This document shows positions 56,637-64,000 of a stretch of DNA of 64,000 nucleotides, piece after piece. Under the pieces are notes generated by a model. That model saw nothing but the letters and a program-made list of their open reading frames with translations, was not told the DNA's origin and did no database searches. A program made the translations under genes and the position numbers. The first letter of the stretch is position 1. Every line of letters begins with the position of its first letter. Source of the DNA: Listeria monocytogenes ATCC 19117 (GTDB lineage Bacteria; Bacillota; Bacilli; Lactobacillales; Listeriaceae); the NCBI RefSeq assembly GCF_000307025.1, contig NC_018584.1:1488001-1552000 (forward strand), in the 5' to 3' direction.

Positions 56637-57914
56637 TTAATTCTCCCCCTTGGTGTTTATTAATTTTTCTAGTATAGTTGTTTCAGACACAGCTTCTTGC
56701 TCGCCTGTTTCCATATTTTTCAATTGATAATTGCCTGTTTGTAATTCTTCTTCACCAAGAATAATGGTATATACGGCATTTTTTCTATTGGCGTCTTTTA
56801 GTTGTGCTTTGAATTTACGTTTTAAGTAATCTTTTTCTGCACTAATGCCGTTTTGTCTTAATTTATTTACGAGTGTTACGGCTTTTAGTTCTGCTTCCGG
56901 TTGCGCTGTAATCACATAAACCTCTAACGGTTTTTTCGCAGGTATTTTGATGTCCGCTTTTTCTAGCGCCAGTAAAATACGTTCCACACCAATACCAAAG
57001 CCCATTCCTGGTGTATCTGGGCCACCAAACTCTCTCACTAAACCGTGATATCTTCCGCCACCACAAAGCGTTGTTTTCGCACCAAATCCTTCTTCTACGC
57101 TCATAATTTCAAATGTCGTATGGTTATAATAATCTAAACCACGAACCATCGTTGAATCAATTTCAAACGGAATCTCTAGCGCATTTAAGTATTTTTTTAC
57201 ATTTTCAAAATAGGCAACAGATTCTTCATTTAAAAAGTCCAGAATAGATGGTGCCGATTGAATTAGTGGATTGTCATGATCTTTTTTACAGTCTAAAATA
57301 CGCAGTGGATTTTTGTGTAACCGCACTTGGCATTCCGCACAAAATTCATCAATATGTGGTTCAAAATGCGCAACCAGGGCTTCCCGGTGTTTTAGACGAC
57401 TTTCTTTATCACCAAGACTATTAATGACCAATTTAATATTTATTAGACCAATTTTTCGGAAAAACTCCATTGCTAGTGAAATTACTTCTACATCAATAGA
57501 AGGATCATCACTTCCAAGCGCCTCAATGCCCATTTGAGTAAACTGGCGTTGTCTTCCGCCTTGTGGACGTTCATAACGAAACATTGGCTCATTATAATAC
57601 ATTTTGATTGGTTGGCTTACTTCGCCGTATAATTTATGCTCAACAAAAGCACGAACAACAGAAGCGGTCCCCTCTGGTCTCAGCGTTAAACTTCTGCCAC
57701 CCTTATCTTGGAAAGTGTACATTTCTTTTGATACGATATCGGTGGAATCACCAACCCCGCGTTCAAATAATTCTGTATGTTCAAAAACAGGTGTTCTAAT
57801 TTCTTCATATTGATAGTTCTCACACACTTTTTTAAACTCTGTCTCTAAAAAATGCCATTTACTAACCTCTTCTGGCAAAATATCTCGTGTCCCTCTCGGT
57901 AATTGCAAATCCAT
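56637..57914 (-). CDS. hisS: Histidine-tRNA ligase
   Basis: HisRS of 425 residues. It starts [16 protein letters not shown], with motif 2 [16 protein letters not shown] near 112, the histidine-binding [12 protein letters not shown] near 258, and a C-terminal anticodon domain. The ATG at 57914 lies 9 nt after GGAGG; an ATG at 57920 is only 3 nt from that site. It is controlled by the T-box leader upstream together with aspS. Confidence 0.97.
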   Translation of the reverse strand: MDLQLPRGTRDILPEEVSKWHFLETEFKKVCENYQYEEIRTPVFEHTELFERGVGDSTDIVSKEMYTFQDKGGRSLTLRPEGTASVVRAFVEHKLYGEVSQPIKMYYNEPMFRYERPQGGRQRQFTQMGIEALGSDDPSIDVEVISLAMEFFRKIGLINIKLVINSLGDKESRLKHREALVAHFEPHIDEFCAECQVRLHKNPLRILDCKKDHDNPLIQSAPSILDFLNEESVAYFENVKKYLNALEIPFEIDSTMVRGLDYYNHTTFEIMSVEEGFGAKTTLCGGGRYHGLVREFGGPDTPGMGFGIGVERILLALEKADIKIPAKKPLEVYVITAQPEAELKAVTLVNKLRQNGISAEKDYLKRKFKAQLKDANRKNAVYTIILGEEELQTGNYQLKNMETGEQEAVSETTILEKLINTKGEN

Positions 57915-57950
57915 CACCATAAGCCTCCTTTTTCACTTCAAAATATAAAG

Positions 57951-58200
57951 AAAAACCCCCGTCACTTGTTATAAAAAACAAGGGACGAGAGTTTGTTTAC
58001 ACCCGTGGTACCACCCTAATTAGAACTACTAATGAGTCCTCACTTAAGTCAGTTAACGCCTGAATACGTTCTTGCTTACTGTTTTCAACAAGAAACCTCG
58101 AGAGTGTCTTTTCAGAAAATGTGACTATCTTTATCCTTTCAGCCAAATGGGATAAATTCTCTGTATAGCATGGATTTCCTTACTTTTCTCTGTCGCTAGT
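57951..58200 (-). promoter_or_regulatory. T-box riboswitch, histidine specific (hisS-aspS leader)
   Basis: The T-box element AGGGTGGTACCACG is at 58004-58017 (minus). Stem I has an AGTAAG loop-E motif opposite TCACA; the specifier appears to be CAC (58121-58123), a histidine codon. The terminator pairs CGTCCCTTGTT with AACAAGTGACG (57960-57987) and ends in GGGGG-TTTTT. Uncharged tRNA-His should induce both hisS and aspS. The upstream promoter is ambiguous; TTGACT lies near 58240 (minus). Confidence 0.93.
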
Positions 58201-58364
58201 TTTAAATATGAATTATTCTAAGATTACTAAAAACACACTGAAAAGTCAACATTTTGCCAGTTTTTTTATAAAAAACCACTTTCTAGTTCCATGAAAGCGC
58301 ATTTTATGGTAACATTTTACTGTCAGATAAAAGTTTATGAGTATATGGGTGGTGTTAGCTTTAA
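58201..58364. other. Intergenic region between T-box leader and amidase gene
   Basis: This 164-nt stretch must hold the hisS promoter (minus; TTGACT near 58240, -10 unclear) and the amidase promoter (plus; no convincing hexamer pair, possible TTTACT near 58316 and TATATG near 58342). No RNA gene or reading frame is evident. Confidence 0.5.
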
Positions 58365-59648
58365 ATGAAGAATAAATTCATTTTTATCACCGTTGTCTCC
58401 ATTTTATTGATTGCAGCAGGTATTTTTACAACCATAGCAATGGCGAACGCGAATTCCGTAGTCGTCAAAGCAGAAGTCTTGAATGTCCGCAGCGGTCCTG
58501 GTTTAGCATATGATGTAACGAGCCAAGCCAGAAAAAATGAAGTACTCCGGGTAGTCGGTGAAGAAAATCAATGGTACAAAGTTCAGTTAGATAACGGAAA
58601 TAGCGGTTGGGTTGCAAGCTGGTTAGTAGAAAACACTGATGTCAGCGCAGCAAGTAACAGTGTCGCTATCGTTTCTTCTGACGGCGGTTTGAATGTACGT
58701 GAAAAACCAAGTACCTCAAGTAAAGCACTTGGATTGCTAAATAATGGTGATCAAGTAACAGTTACTAGCCAACAAAACGGCTGGGCGCAAATCCAATATA
58801 ACGGTACAAGCGCATGGGTTAGCTCCGATTACTTAACGATTCGTGAATCTGTTACAAAAGTAGATGAAAGTGAGCTACAAACAGTAACCATTCGCGATGA
58901 CTCCACTAATATTAGAAATAAGCCAAGTCGTGATGGCGCCGTCATCGAAAAAGCAAATTCTGGTCAAGGGTTCGCTATTCAAGGAGTACAAGGTGACTGG
59001 TATAAGATACGTACGACAAGCGGCGAAGAAGGTTATGTAGCTAACTGGGTAGTCGATGTTTCTGACAAAGGTCAAACATCCAGCCCTCGAAGCAAAACAA
59101 CCAAATTATCCGAAGCAACCATCGTTATTGACCCCGGACACGGTGGCAACGATCCGGGCGCTAAAGGGTCAAATGGCACAATTGAAAAAGAAATGACTTT
59201 GAAGACAGCAAAACAATTAAAACAAAAATTAGAAGCTAGAGGCGCTAAAGTAATCCTAACGAGAAACAGTGATAAATATGTCTCTCTAAAAGGAAGAACA
59301 AATATAGCTGCCGAAAATAATGCAGATGTGTTTATTAGTATTCACTTTGATAGCTTAGAAGACGCGAGCAAAGGGGTAAGCGGGCAAACAACTTATTATT
59401 ATGATAATAGTGATAAATCGCTTGCTGAAAGTATTAATACTACGCTCGGGAAAGACCTCCCTACTACTAATCGTGGTGCAAGAGTCGGCGATTATTATGT
59501 AGTCAGAGAAAATTCTCAACCCGCAGTCCTTCTAGAACTTGGTTATCTAAGTTCTGCAAAAGATGAAAGTAATATCAACTCAGCATCATACAGAAGCCAA
59601 ATCGCTGAATCAGTAACAGATGGCCTATCTAATTACTTCTCTAATTAA
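58365..59648 (+). CDS. N-acetylmuramoyl-L-alanine amidase with three SH3b domains
   Basis: A secreted cell-wall hydrolase of 427 residues, like B. subtilis YrvJ. A signal peptide (about 1-30, ending AMANA) is followed by three bacterial SH3 repeats (about 33-90, 97-157, 168-228, each with a NVR- or NIR-type motif) and an Amidase_3 domain from about 246. Zinc ligands are visible in VIDPGHGGNDPG (His), the Glu in GTIEKEMTL, and ISIHFDS (His). It is monocistronic on the plus strand. Confidence 0.93.
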   Translation: MKNKFIFITVVSILLIAAGIFTTIAMANANSVVVKAEVLNVRSGPGLAYDVTSQARKNEVLRVVGEENQWYKVQLDNGNSGWVASWLVENTDVSAASNSVAIVSSDGGLNVREKPSTSSKALGLLNNGDQVTVTSQQNGWAQIQYNGTSAWVSSDYLTIRESVTKVDESELQTVTIRDDSTNIRNKPSRDGAVIEKANSGQGFAIQGVQGDWYKIRTTSGEEGYVANWVVDVSDKGQTSSPRSKTTKLSEATIVIDPGHGGNDPGAKGSNGTIEKEMTLKTAKQLKQKLEARGAKVILTRNSDKYVSLKGRTNIAAENNADVFISIHFDSLEDASKGVSGQTTYYYDNSDKSLAESINTTLGKDLPTTNRGARVGDYYVVRENSQPAVLLELGYLSSAKDESNINSASYRSQIAESVTDGLSNYFSN

Positions 59649-59688
59649 AAAAAACAATCATTCAGGAGACTGAATGATTGTTTTTTTA
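59648..59688. terminator. Bidirectional terminator (amidase / dtd)
   Basis: AAACAATCATTCAG-GAGA-CTGAATGATTGTTT, a perfect 14-bp stem with A and T runs on both sides. Confidence 0.96.
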
Positions 59689-60138
59689 TTTACGCATTTC
59701 ATCTGAATCGAGCATTATTGTTACTGGACCGTGATTGACAATTTTCACATCCATCATTGCGCCAAATACTCCAGTTTCAACAATAAAACCCGCTTCTGTA
59801 AGTTTTTGATTAAATAAGTCATACAGTGTTTCTGCTTTTTCTGCTGGGGCGGATTTTGTAAAGCTTGGACGTTTTCCTCTACTTACATCAGCGTATAAAG
59901 TGAACTGGGAAACGCTAAGAATCGCGCCGCCTCGTTCTGCTAAAGAAATATTCATCTTCTCGGATTCATCTTCAAAAATTCGTAATCCAACGATTTTTTT
60001 TGCCATATAGTCCACGGTTTCTGGGGTATCTTTATGGGTGAATCCAACTAATAAACAAAGACCTCCAGCTATTTCGCTAATGACTTCCTCCTCCACACTC
60101 ACGGAAGCTTCATAACACCGTTGCAGTAGTACACGCAT
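59686..60138 (-). CDS. dtd: D-aminoacyl-tRNA deacylase
   Basis: Dtd removes D-amino acids (and Gly from tRNA-Ala) from mischarged tRNAs. The 150-residue protein has [18 protein letters not shown] near 78-95 and the cis-Gly-Pro motif NHGPVTIML near 135. It lies 15 nt after relA in the same unit, as in other Firmicutes. Confidence 0.96.
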   Translation of the reverse strand: MRVLLQRCYEASVSVEEEVISEIAGGLCLLVGFTHKDTPETVDYMAKKIVGLRIFEDESEKMNISLAERGGAILSVSQFTLYADVSRGKRPSFTKSAPAEKAETLYDLFNQKLTEAGFIVETGVFGAMMDVKIVNHGPVTIMLDSDEMRK

Positions 60139-60153
60139 CGCTTCTCCACTCCT

Positions 60154-62370
60154 TTAGTTCATTAATCTTCTCACTGTATAAACATCTGGAATTTGTTTTA
60201 TTTTATCCACTACACGTTGTAAATGATTAATATTATGAATCTGTAGCGTGACCACTAATGTTGCCATCTTGTTGTTATCAACCTTAGCATTGACGCCGTT
60301 AATATTGGAAGTTAGACTGTTAATCACTTGTAGAATATCATTTAGCAAACCGTTACGATTATAGCCATAAATTTCGATGTCTACATTATAGTCATTTTTC
60401 GCTTGTGAATCAGCATCTTCCCAGTCCACTTCGATCAGCCGCTCTGGTTCAATAGCTTGAACATTTGGGCAATCTTGACGATGTATAGAAATGCCTCGAC
60501 CTTTTGTAATATAACCAACGATAGCATCACCAGGCACTGGATTACAACATCTGGATAGTCGAATCAATAGATTACCTACTCCTTGAACAACTACTCCTGC
60601 ATTATGCTTAATCTTCAGTTTCTCATTGTTAGCATCTGAATTCGAAGGTTTATTTTCTGATTGCGTCAATAACTTCTCTGTTTCTGCTTCTAATTCACGT
60701 TCTTTTCGAAGTTTTTCTGTTAAGCGGTTAGCTACTTGTAAAGCTGTAATGCCATTATAACCAACAGCTGCAAACAAATCATCTTCATGCGAAAAATTTA
60801 GTTTATCAGCTAATTTACGAAGATTTTCTGGCGTCATAATTTTTTTCGATTCGAATCCAAGTTGTCTAATTTCTTTCTCAACTAAATCGCGACCTTTTTC
60901 GACATTCTCTTCTTTTGCTTGTCGTTTGAAAAATTGTTTAATTTTATTTCGCGCTTGCGAAGTTTGAACTAATTTAAGCCAGTCGCGACTTGGGCCGTAA
61001 GAATGTTTGGACGTTAAAATATCAATAATATCGCCCGTTTTTAATTTATAGTCGAGTGTCACAATTTTTCCGTTAATTTTAGCCCCGATTGTTTTGTTTC
61101 CGATTTCGGTATGGACACGGTAAGCAAAATCGAGTGGTACAGAGCCATTTGGTAACTCGTACACATCGCCTTTTGGAGTAAATACGTAAACAACATCCGA
61201 AAATAAGTCGAGTTTCAAGCTTTCCATAAACTCTTCCGCATTATCCGATTCATTTTGATATTCTAAAATTTCTCGGAACCATGTTAATTTATTATCGAAT
61301 GAAGTTTTGGAATTAACCACTTTGCCTTCTTTATAGGCCCAGTGTGCCGCAACCCCGTATTCAGCGATTTGGTGCATTTCGTGCGTTCTAATTTGAACTT
61401 CAAGCGGTTCTCCTTGAGGCCCTATAACCGTCGTGTGAATCGATTGATACATATTCGACTTCGGCATCGCAATATAATCTTTAAAGCGACCTGGCATCGG
61501 TTTCCAGCGCGTATGAATAATACCAAGAACAGCATAGCAATCCTTGATACTACTAACTACAATTCGAACAGCCAACAAATCATAAATTTCGTTAAATTGT
61601 TTATTTTGTTCGCTCATTTTCCGGTAAATCGAATAAATATGTTTTGGTCTTCCAGAAATATCCGCTTGAATATTGAGTTCATCTAGATTTTCATTCACAC
61701 CGTCAATCACATCATGCAAATAACGCTCTCTTGCATCCCGCTTTTGTTTCATTAAGTGAACGATGCGATAATATTGTTGTGGATTTAAATAACGCAGCGC
61801 TGTATCTTCCAGCTCCCATTTCACTCGCGAAATACCCAAGCGATGTGCAAGTGGCGCAAAAATTTCTAATGTTTCGTTCGCAATTCTACGTTGTTTTTCC
61901 ACGGGCAAATGTTTTAATGTCCGCATATTATGCAAACGGTCCGCCAGTTTGATTAAAATAACGCGAATATCCTGCGCCATCGCAATGAACATTTTCCGAT
62001 GATTTTCAGCTTGTTGTTCTTCGTGTGATTTATATTTAATTTTACCAAGTTTCGTTACTCCGTCTACTAGCATGGCAACTTCACTGCCAAAAACTTCTTC
62101 TAAATCCGCTAGTGTGACTGGCGTATCTTCCACGACATCATGTAAAAATCCAGATGCAACGGTCGATGGATCCATTTTTAATTCGACTAAAATGCCGGCA
62201 ACTTGAATTGGATGAATAATATACGGCTCACCTGATTTACGAAATTGCTCTTTATGAGAATCGCGCGCAAATTCATACGCTTTTTTTACGAGCGCTAGAT
62301 GTTCCTGATTCATATAATGAGAAGCCATATCGATGACCTGCTCAGCTGTCAGATTTTGTTCTTTCGCCAT
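60154..62370 (-). CDS. relA: Bifunctional (p)ppGpp synthetase/hydrolase Rel
   Basis: The long RSH protein that makes and degrades (p)ppGpp in the stringent response. The 738-residue chain has the HD hydrolase with HPIQVAGIL near 52 and LHDVVEDTPV near 76, the synthetase domain (GRPKHIYSIYRKM near 241; YQSIHTTVIGPQG near 307), TGS (VFTPKGDVYELPNG near 393), a zinc-finger-like region (SRCCNPVPGD) and the C-terminal ACT domain. It is full length and bifunctional by motif. A hairpin in its leader may be an attenuator. Confidence 0.97.
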   Translation of the reverse strand: MAKEQNLTAEQVIDMASHYMNQEHLALVKKAYEFARDSHKEQFRKSGEPYIIHPIQVAGILVELKMDPSTVASGFLHDVVEDTPVTLADLEEVFGSEVAMLVDGVTKLGKIKYKSHEEQQAENHRKMFIAMAQDIRVILIKLADRLHNMRTLKHLPVEKQRRIANETLEIFAPLAHRLGISRVKWELEDTALRYLNPQQYYRIVHLMKQKRDARERYLHDVIDGVNENLDELNIQADISGRPKHIYSIYRKMSEQNKQFNEIYDLLAVRIVVSSIKDCYAVLGIIHTRWKPMPGRFKDYIAMPKSNMYQSIHTTVIGPQGEPLEVQIRTHEMHQIAEYGVAAHWAYKEGKVVNSKTSFDNKLTWFREILEYQNESDNAEEFMESLKLDLFSDVVYVFTPKGDVYELPNGSVPLDFAYRVHTEIGNKTIGAKINGKIVTLDYKLKTGDIIDILTSKHSYGPSRDWLKLVQTSQARNKIKQFFKRQAKEENVEKGRDLVEKEIRQLGFESKKIMTPENLRKLADKLNFSHEDDLFAAVGYNGITALQVANRLTEKLRKERELEAETEKLLTQSENKPSNSDANNEKLKIKHNAGVVVQGVGNLLIRLSRCCNPVPGDAIVGYITKGRGISIHRQDCPNVQAIEPERLIEVDWEDADSQAKNDYNVDIEIYGYNRNGLLNDILQVINSLTSNINGVNAKVDNNKMATLVVTLQIHNINHLQRVVDKIKQIPDVYTVRRLMN

Positions 62371-62410
62371 TTACATTCACCCTCTTATCTCCATGTCATA
62401 TATACAACTT

Positions 62411-62436
62411 AAAAACACCCAAAAACTGAGTGTTCT
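62411..62436 (-). promoter_or_regulatory. Terminator-like hairpin in relA leader
   Basis: On the minus strand ACACTC, a 7-nt loop, GGGTGT, then TTTTTAAG. It lies about 14-40 nt after the predicted start from the promoter at 62457-62465 and 40 nt before the relA start, so it could attenuate relA. Confidence 0.6.
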
Positions 62437-62456
62437 AAAAAATATTCTTGTTTAAT

Positions 62457-62465
62457 ATTATAGCA
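62457..62465 (-). promoter_or_regulatory. Extended -10 promoter of relA
   Basis: TGCTATAAT on the minus strand, a perfect extended -10; the -35 (TTTCTA at 18 nt) is weak. Confidence 0.7.
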
Positions 62466-62536
62466 TGAGCCGTCTTTGTTTAGAAAGCACTTTTCCTTGA
62501 TTTTTCACATTTTCTGGCAGTTTTCAGCTTTTTAAT

Positions 62537-62570
62537 CAAAAAACTACCCCTAAAATAATAGGAGTAGTTT
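62537..62570 (-). terminator. Terminator of recJ-apt
   Basis: AAACTAC and GTAGTTT arms with inner TCCT/AGGG pairs, and six Ts on the minus strand, just after the apt stop. Confidence 0.9.
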
Positions 62571-62575
62571 GATTT

Positions 62576-63097
62576 TTATAATTGCATAAGGATTAAACGG
62601 TCGTAACCATTTAATTTTTTATGTCCTTCTAGCTCTTTTAGTTCGATTAAGAAAGCACAACCAGCAACAATACCGCCTAATTCTTCTACAAGTTTGATAG
62701 TTGCTTCGATTGTTCCACCAGTTGCAAGTAAATCATCTGTAATTAAAACGCGTTGCCCCGGTTTAATCGCATCACTATGCATAGATAATTTATTCGTACC
62801 ATATTCTAAATCGTATTCCATTTCGATTGTTTCACGAGGAAGTTTTCCTGGTTTACGAACAGGCGCAAAACCAATTCCTAACGCATAAGCAACTGGGCAG
62901 CCGATAATAAAGCCACGTGCTTCTGGTCCAACAATAATATCAATTTTTAATTCTTTTGCGTATTCCACAATTTTATCTGTAGCAAAACGATATGCTTCTC
63001 CGTCATTCATAAGGGGTGTGATGTCTTTAAATACAATCCCTTTTTTGGGCCAATCGTTCACAATCGCTACATAATCTTGTAAATCTTTAATTTCCAT
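62576..63097 (-). CDS. apt: Adenine phosphoribosyltransferase
   Basis: Apt converts adenine and PRPP to AMP in purine salvage. The 173-residue protein has the PRPP-binding motif [14 protein letters not shown] near 122-135 and the GPEARGFI motif near 57. Its start overlaps the recJ stop by 11 nt. It lies between recJ and relA, the conserved Firmicutes order. Confidence 0.97.
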
Positions 63098-64000
63098 TTT
63101 CTAGTTCCTCCGCATTCGGGTAAATTGATGTTTCCATCATTGATTCCATCCAACTATGAAGTTCCGTATAGTTAGAGTACAACAGTTTTTTTCTTGTAGT
63201 TATTTCTTCTACCTTTTGTTGATAAACAAGTGATTCGTCCAGATTACGTTTTTCAACAACTTCATTAATAATAATCTGACCACTTTCCATTTTAGCAAAT
63301 TCTAAATCAAAAAACACCTTTGACATGAAATCTATTTGCTCTTTATTCCAGCCAAACTTTTGCATTAGCCGTGGTGTGTACTTTTCAATTGGAAATGGTT
63401 GGAATTTTTTGATGAGACTATATAGCTCAGCAAAGGCTAACCGGTCTGGAATTGCTGGAATTTGATTCCCCTCTGCTGCATCAAAATGGACAAAAATACG
63501 CTCTGGTTTCGTTTCACGAACAATCGTTTCCACTAATTCAGTCTTCGTTGGCATATCCGCAAAAACAAGTTCTTCTGTCTGGAAATCCGCCGTAAAATCA
63601 GCTTTTTCATCCACTAAAATATAGTTTTTTTCTCCAAGCGTGCCAATCGTTCTTTCTTCAAAACAAACAAAAACTCTTGATTCTGTTTGTTCTTGGAGAA
63701 TCCTAGCCCACTCAGATTTATTACGTACATCGAAAAGTTGCCAATGCGAGATGTGAATGTCCATCATGCGTAGTTGTGGTTTTTTCACATTATTCCATTC
63801 ATTGATGGATAATTCCCCAACCACGTCCACGGCTGCATTTGGAGAAATTTTTTCTACCAAATCGCCTACACCAAATCCGATAGAATCTAAAGTGGCATCA
63901 TTTTCCTCTGTAGCAAGCATTGTTTTTAAATGGGTTTTATCTGCCCCAATTCTTTTCGTTCCTTTTAAATGCATATTTTCTAACAAGAAAATTGGTTTAG
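63087..64000 (-). CDS. recJ: Single-stranded-DNA-specific exonuclease RecJ (5' part outside window)
   Basis: The C-terminal 304 residues of RecJ, a 5'-3' single-strand exonuclease in recombination and repair. The reading frame is open to the window edge; codons at 63987-63998 read KPIF, so the TTG at 63986 is not the start. The visible part has the nucleic-acid-binding OB-like segment ([16 protein letters not shown], then [13 protein letters not shown]) and the extra C-terminal domain of Firmicutes RecJ. The catalytic DHH domain is not in the window. Confidence 0.9.

Overview
The window is a low-GC Firmicutes chromosome segment. Gene order, protein sequences and regulatory RNAs match the core genome of Listeria, most likely L. 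monocytogenes or a close sensu stricto relative; I cannot separate the species from this sequence alone. There are no tRNA or rRNA genes, insertion sequences, phage genes or CRISPR arrays. About 60 housekeeping genes are packed tightly, mostly on the minus strand, with many 1-17 nt overlaps and clear intrinsic terminators between units.

Layout. 1-5.3 kb: phoH-pgpH-ybeY-dgkA-cdd-era, covering RNA maturation, c-di-AMP hydrolysis and lipid/nucleoside salvage. 5.3-6.2 kb: rpsU-yqeY. 6.2-12.9 kb: the HrcA/CIRCE heat-shock cluster hrcA-grpE-dnaK-dnaJ-prmA-rsmE. 13-15.8 kb: hemW, then a reductase gene divergent from an AdhR-like MerR regulator. 15.8-22.9 kb: lepA, rpsT, holA and the competence genes comEC-comEB-comEA. 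22.9-28 kb: yqeG-yqeH-aroE-yhbY-nadD-yqeK-rsfS plus a methyltransferase, covering ribosome assembly, NAD and shikimate. 28-36.4 kb: pepF, mtnN, yrrS, greA, udk, trmR, mltG, a DedA protein, yrzB, ruvX and ireB. 36.5-39.5 kb: alaS under an alanine T-box. 39.4-44 kb: an ABC exporter divergent from a two-component system. 44-50.2 kb: recD2, a TPR protein, a hydrolase, mnmA and iscS. 50.3-50.5 kb: 6S RNA. 50.6-54.8 kb: rarA, cymR, amtB-glnK and a small exported protein. 54.8-58.2 kb: hisS-aspS under a T-box. 58.3-64 kb: a wall amidase, then recJ-apt and relA-dtd; recJ and era are cut by the window edges.

Regulation can be read directly in several places: a CIRCE operator before hrcA, a MerR-type promoter with a 19-bp spacer, two GlnR-type boxes around the amtB promoter, T-boxes before alaS and hisS, 6S RNA with its own promoter, and hairpins in the greA and relA leaders that could act as attenuators. 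Three tandem 11-bp units between the exporter and the two-component system look like a response-regulator operator.

No clearly new multi-gene system is present. The most interesting points are the tandem operator and glycine-rich motifs of the exporter/two-component locus, a comEC reading frame whose best ribosome-binding site faces an ATC codon, a long inverted repeat over the hrcA promoter, the terminator/promoter pair splitting dnaK from dnaJ, and the absence of sporulation genes at places where Bacillus carries them.
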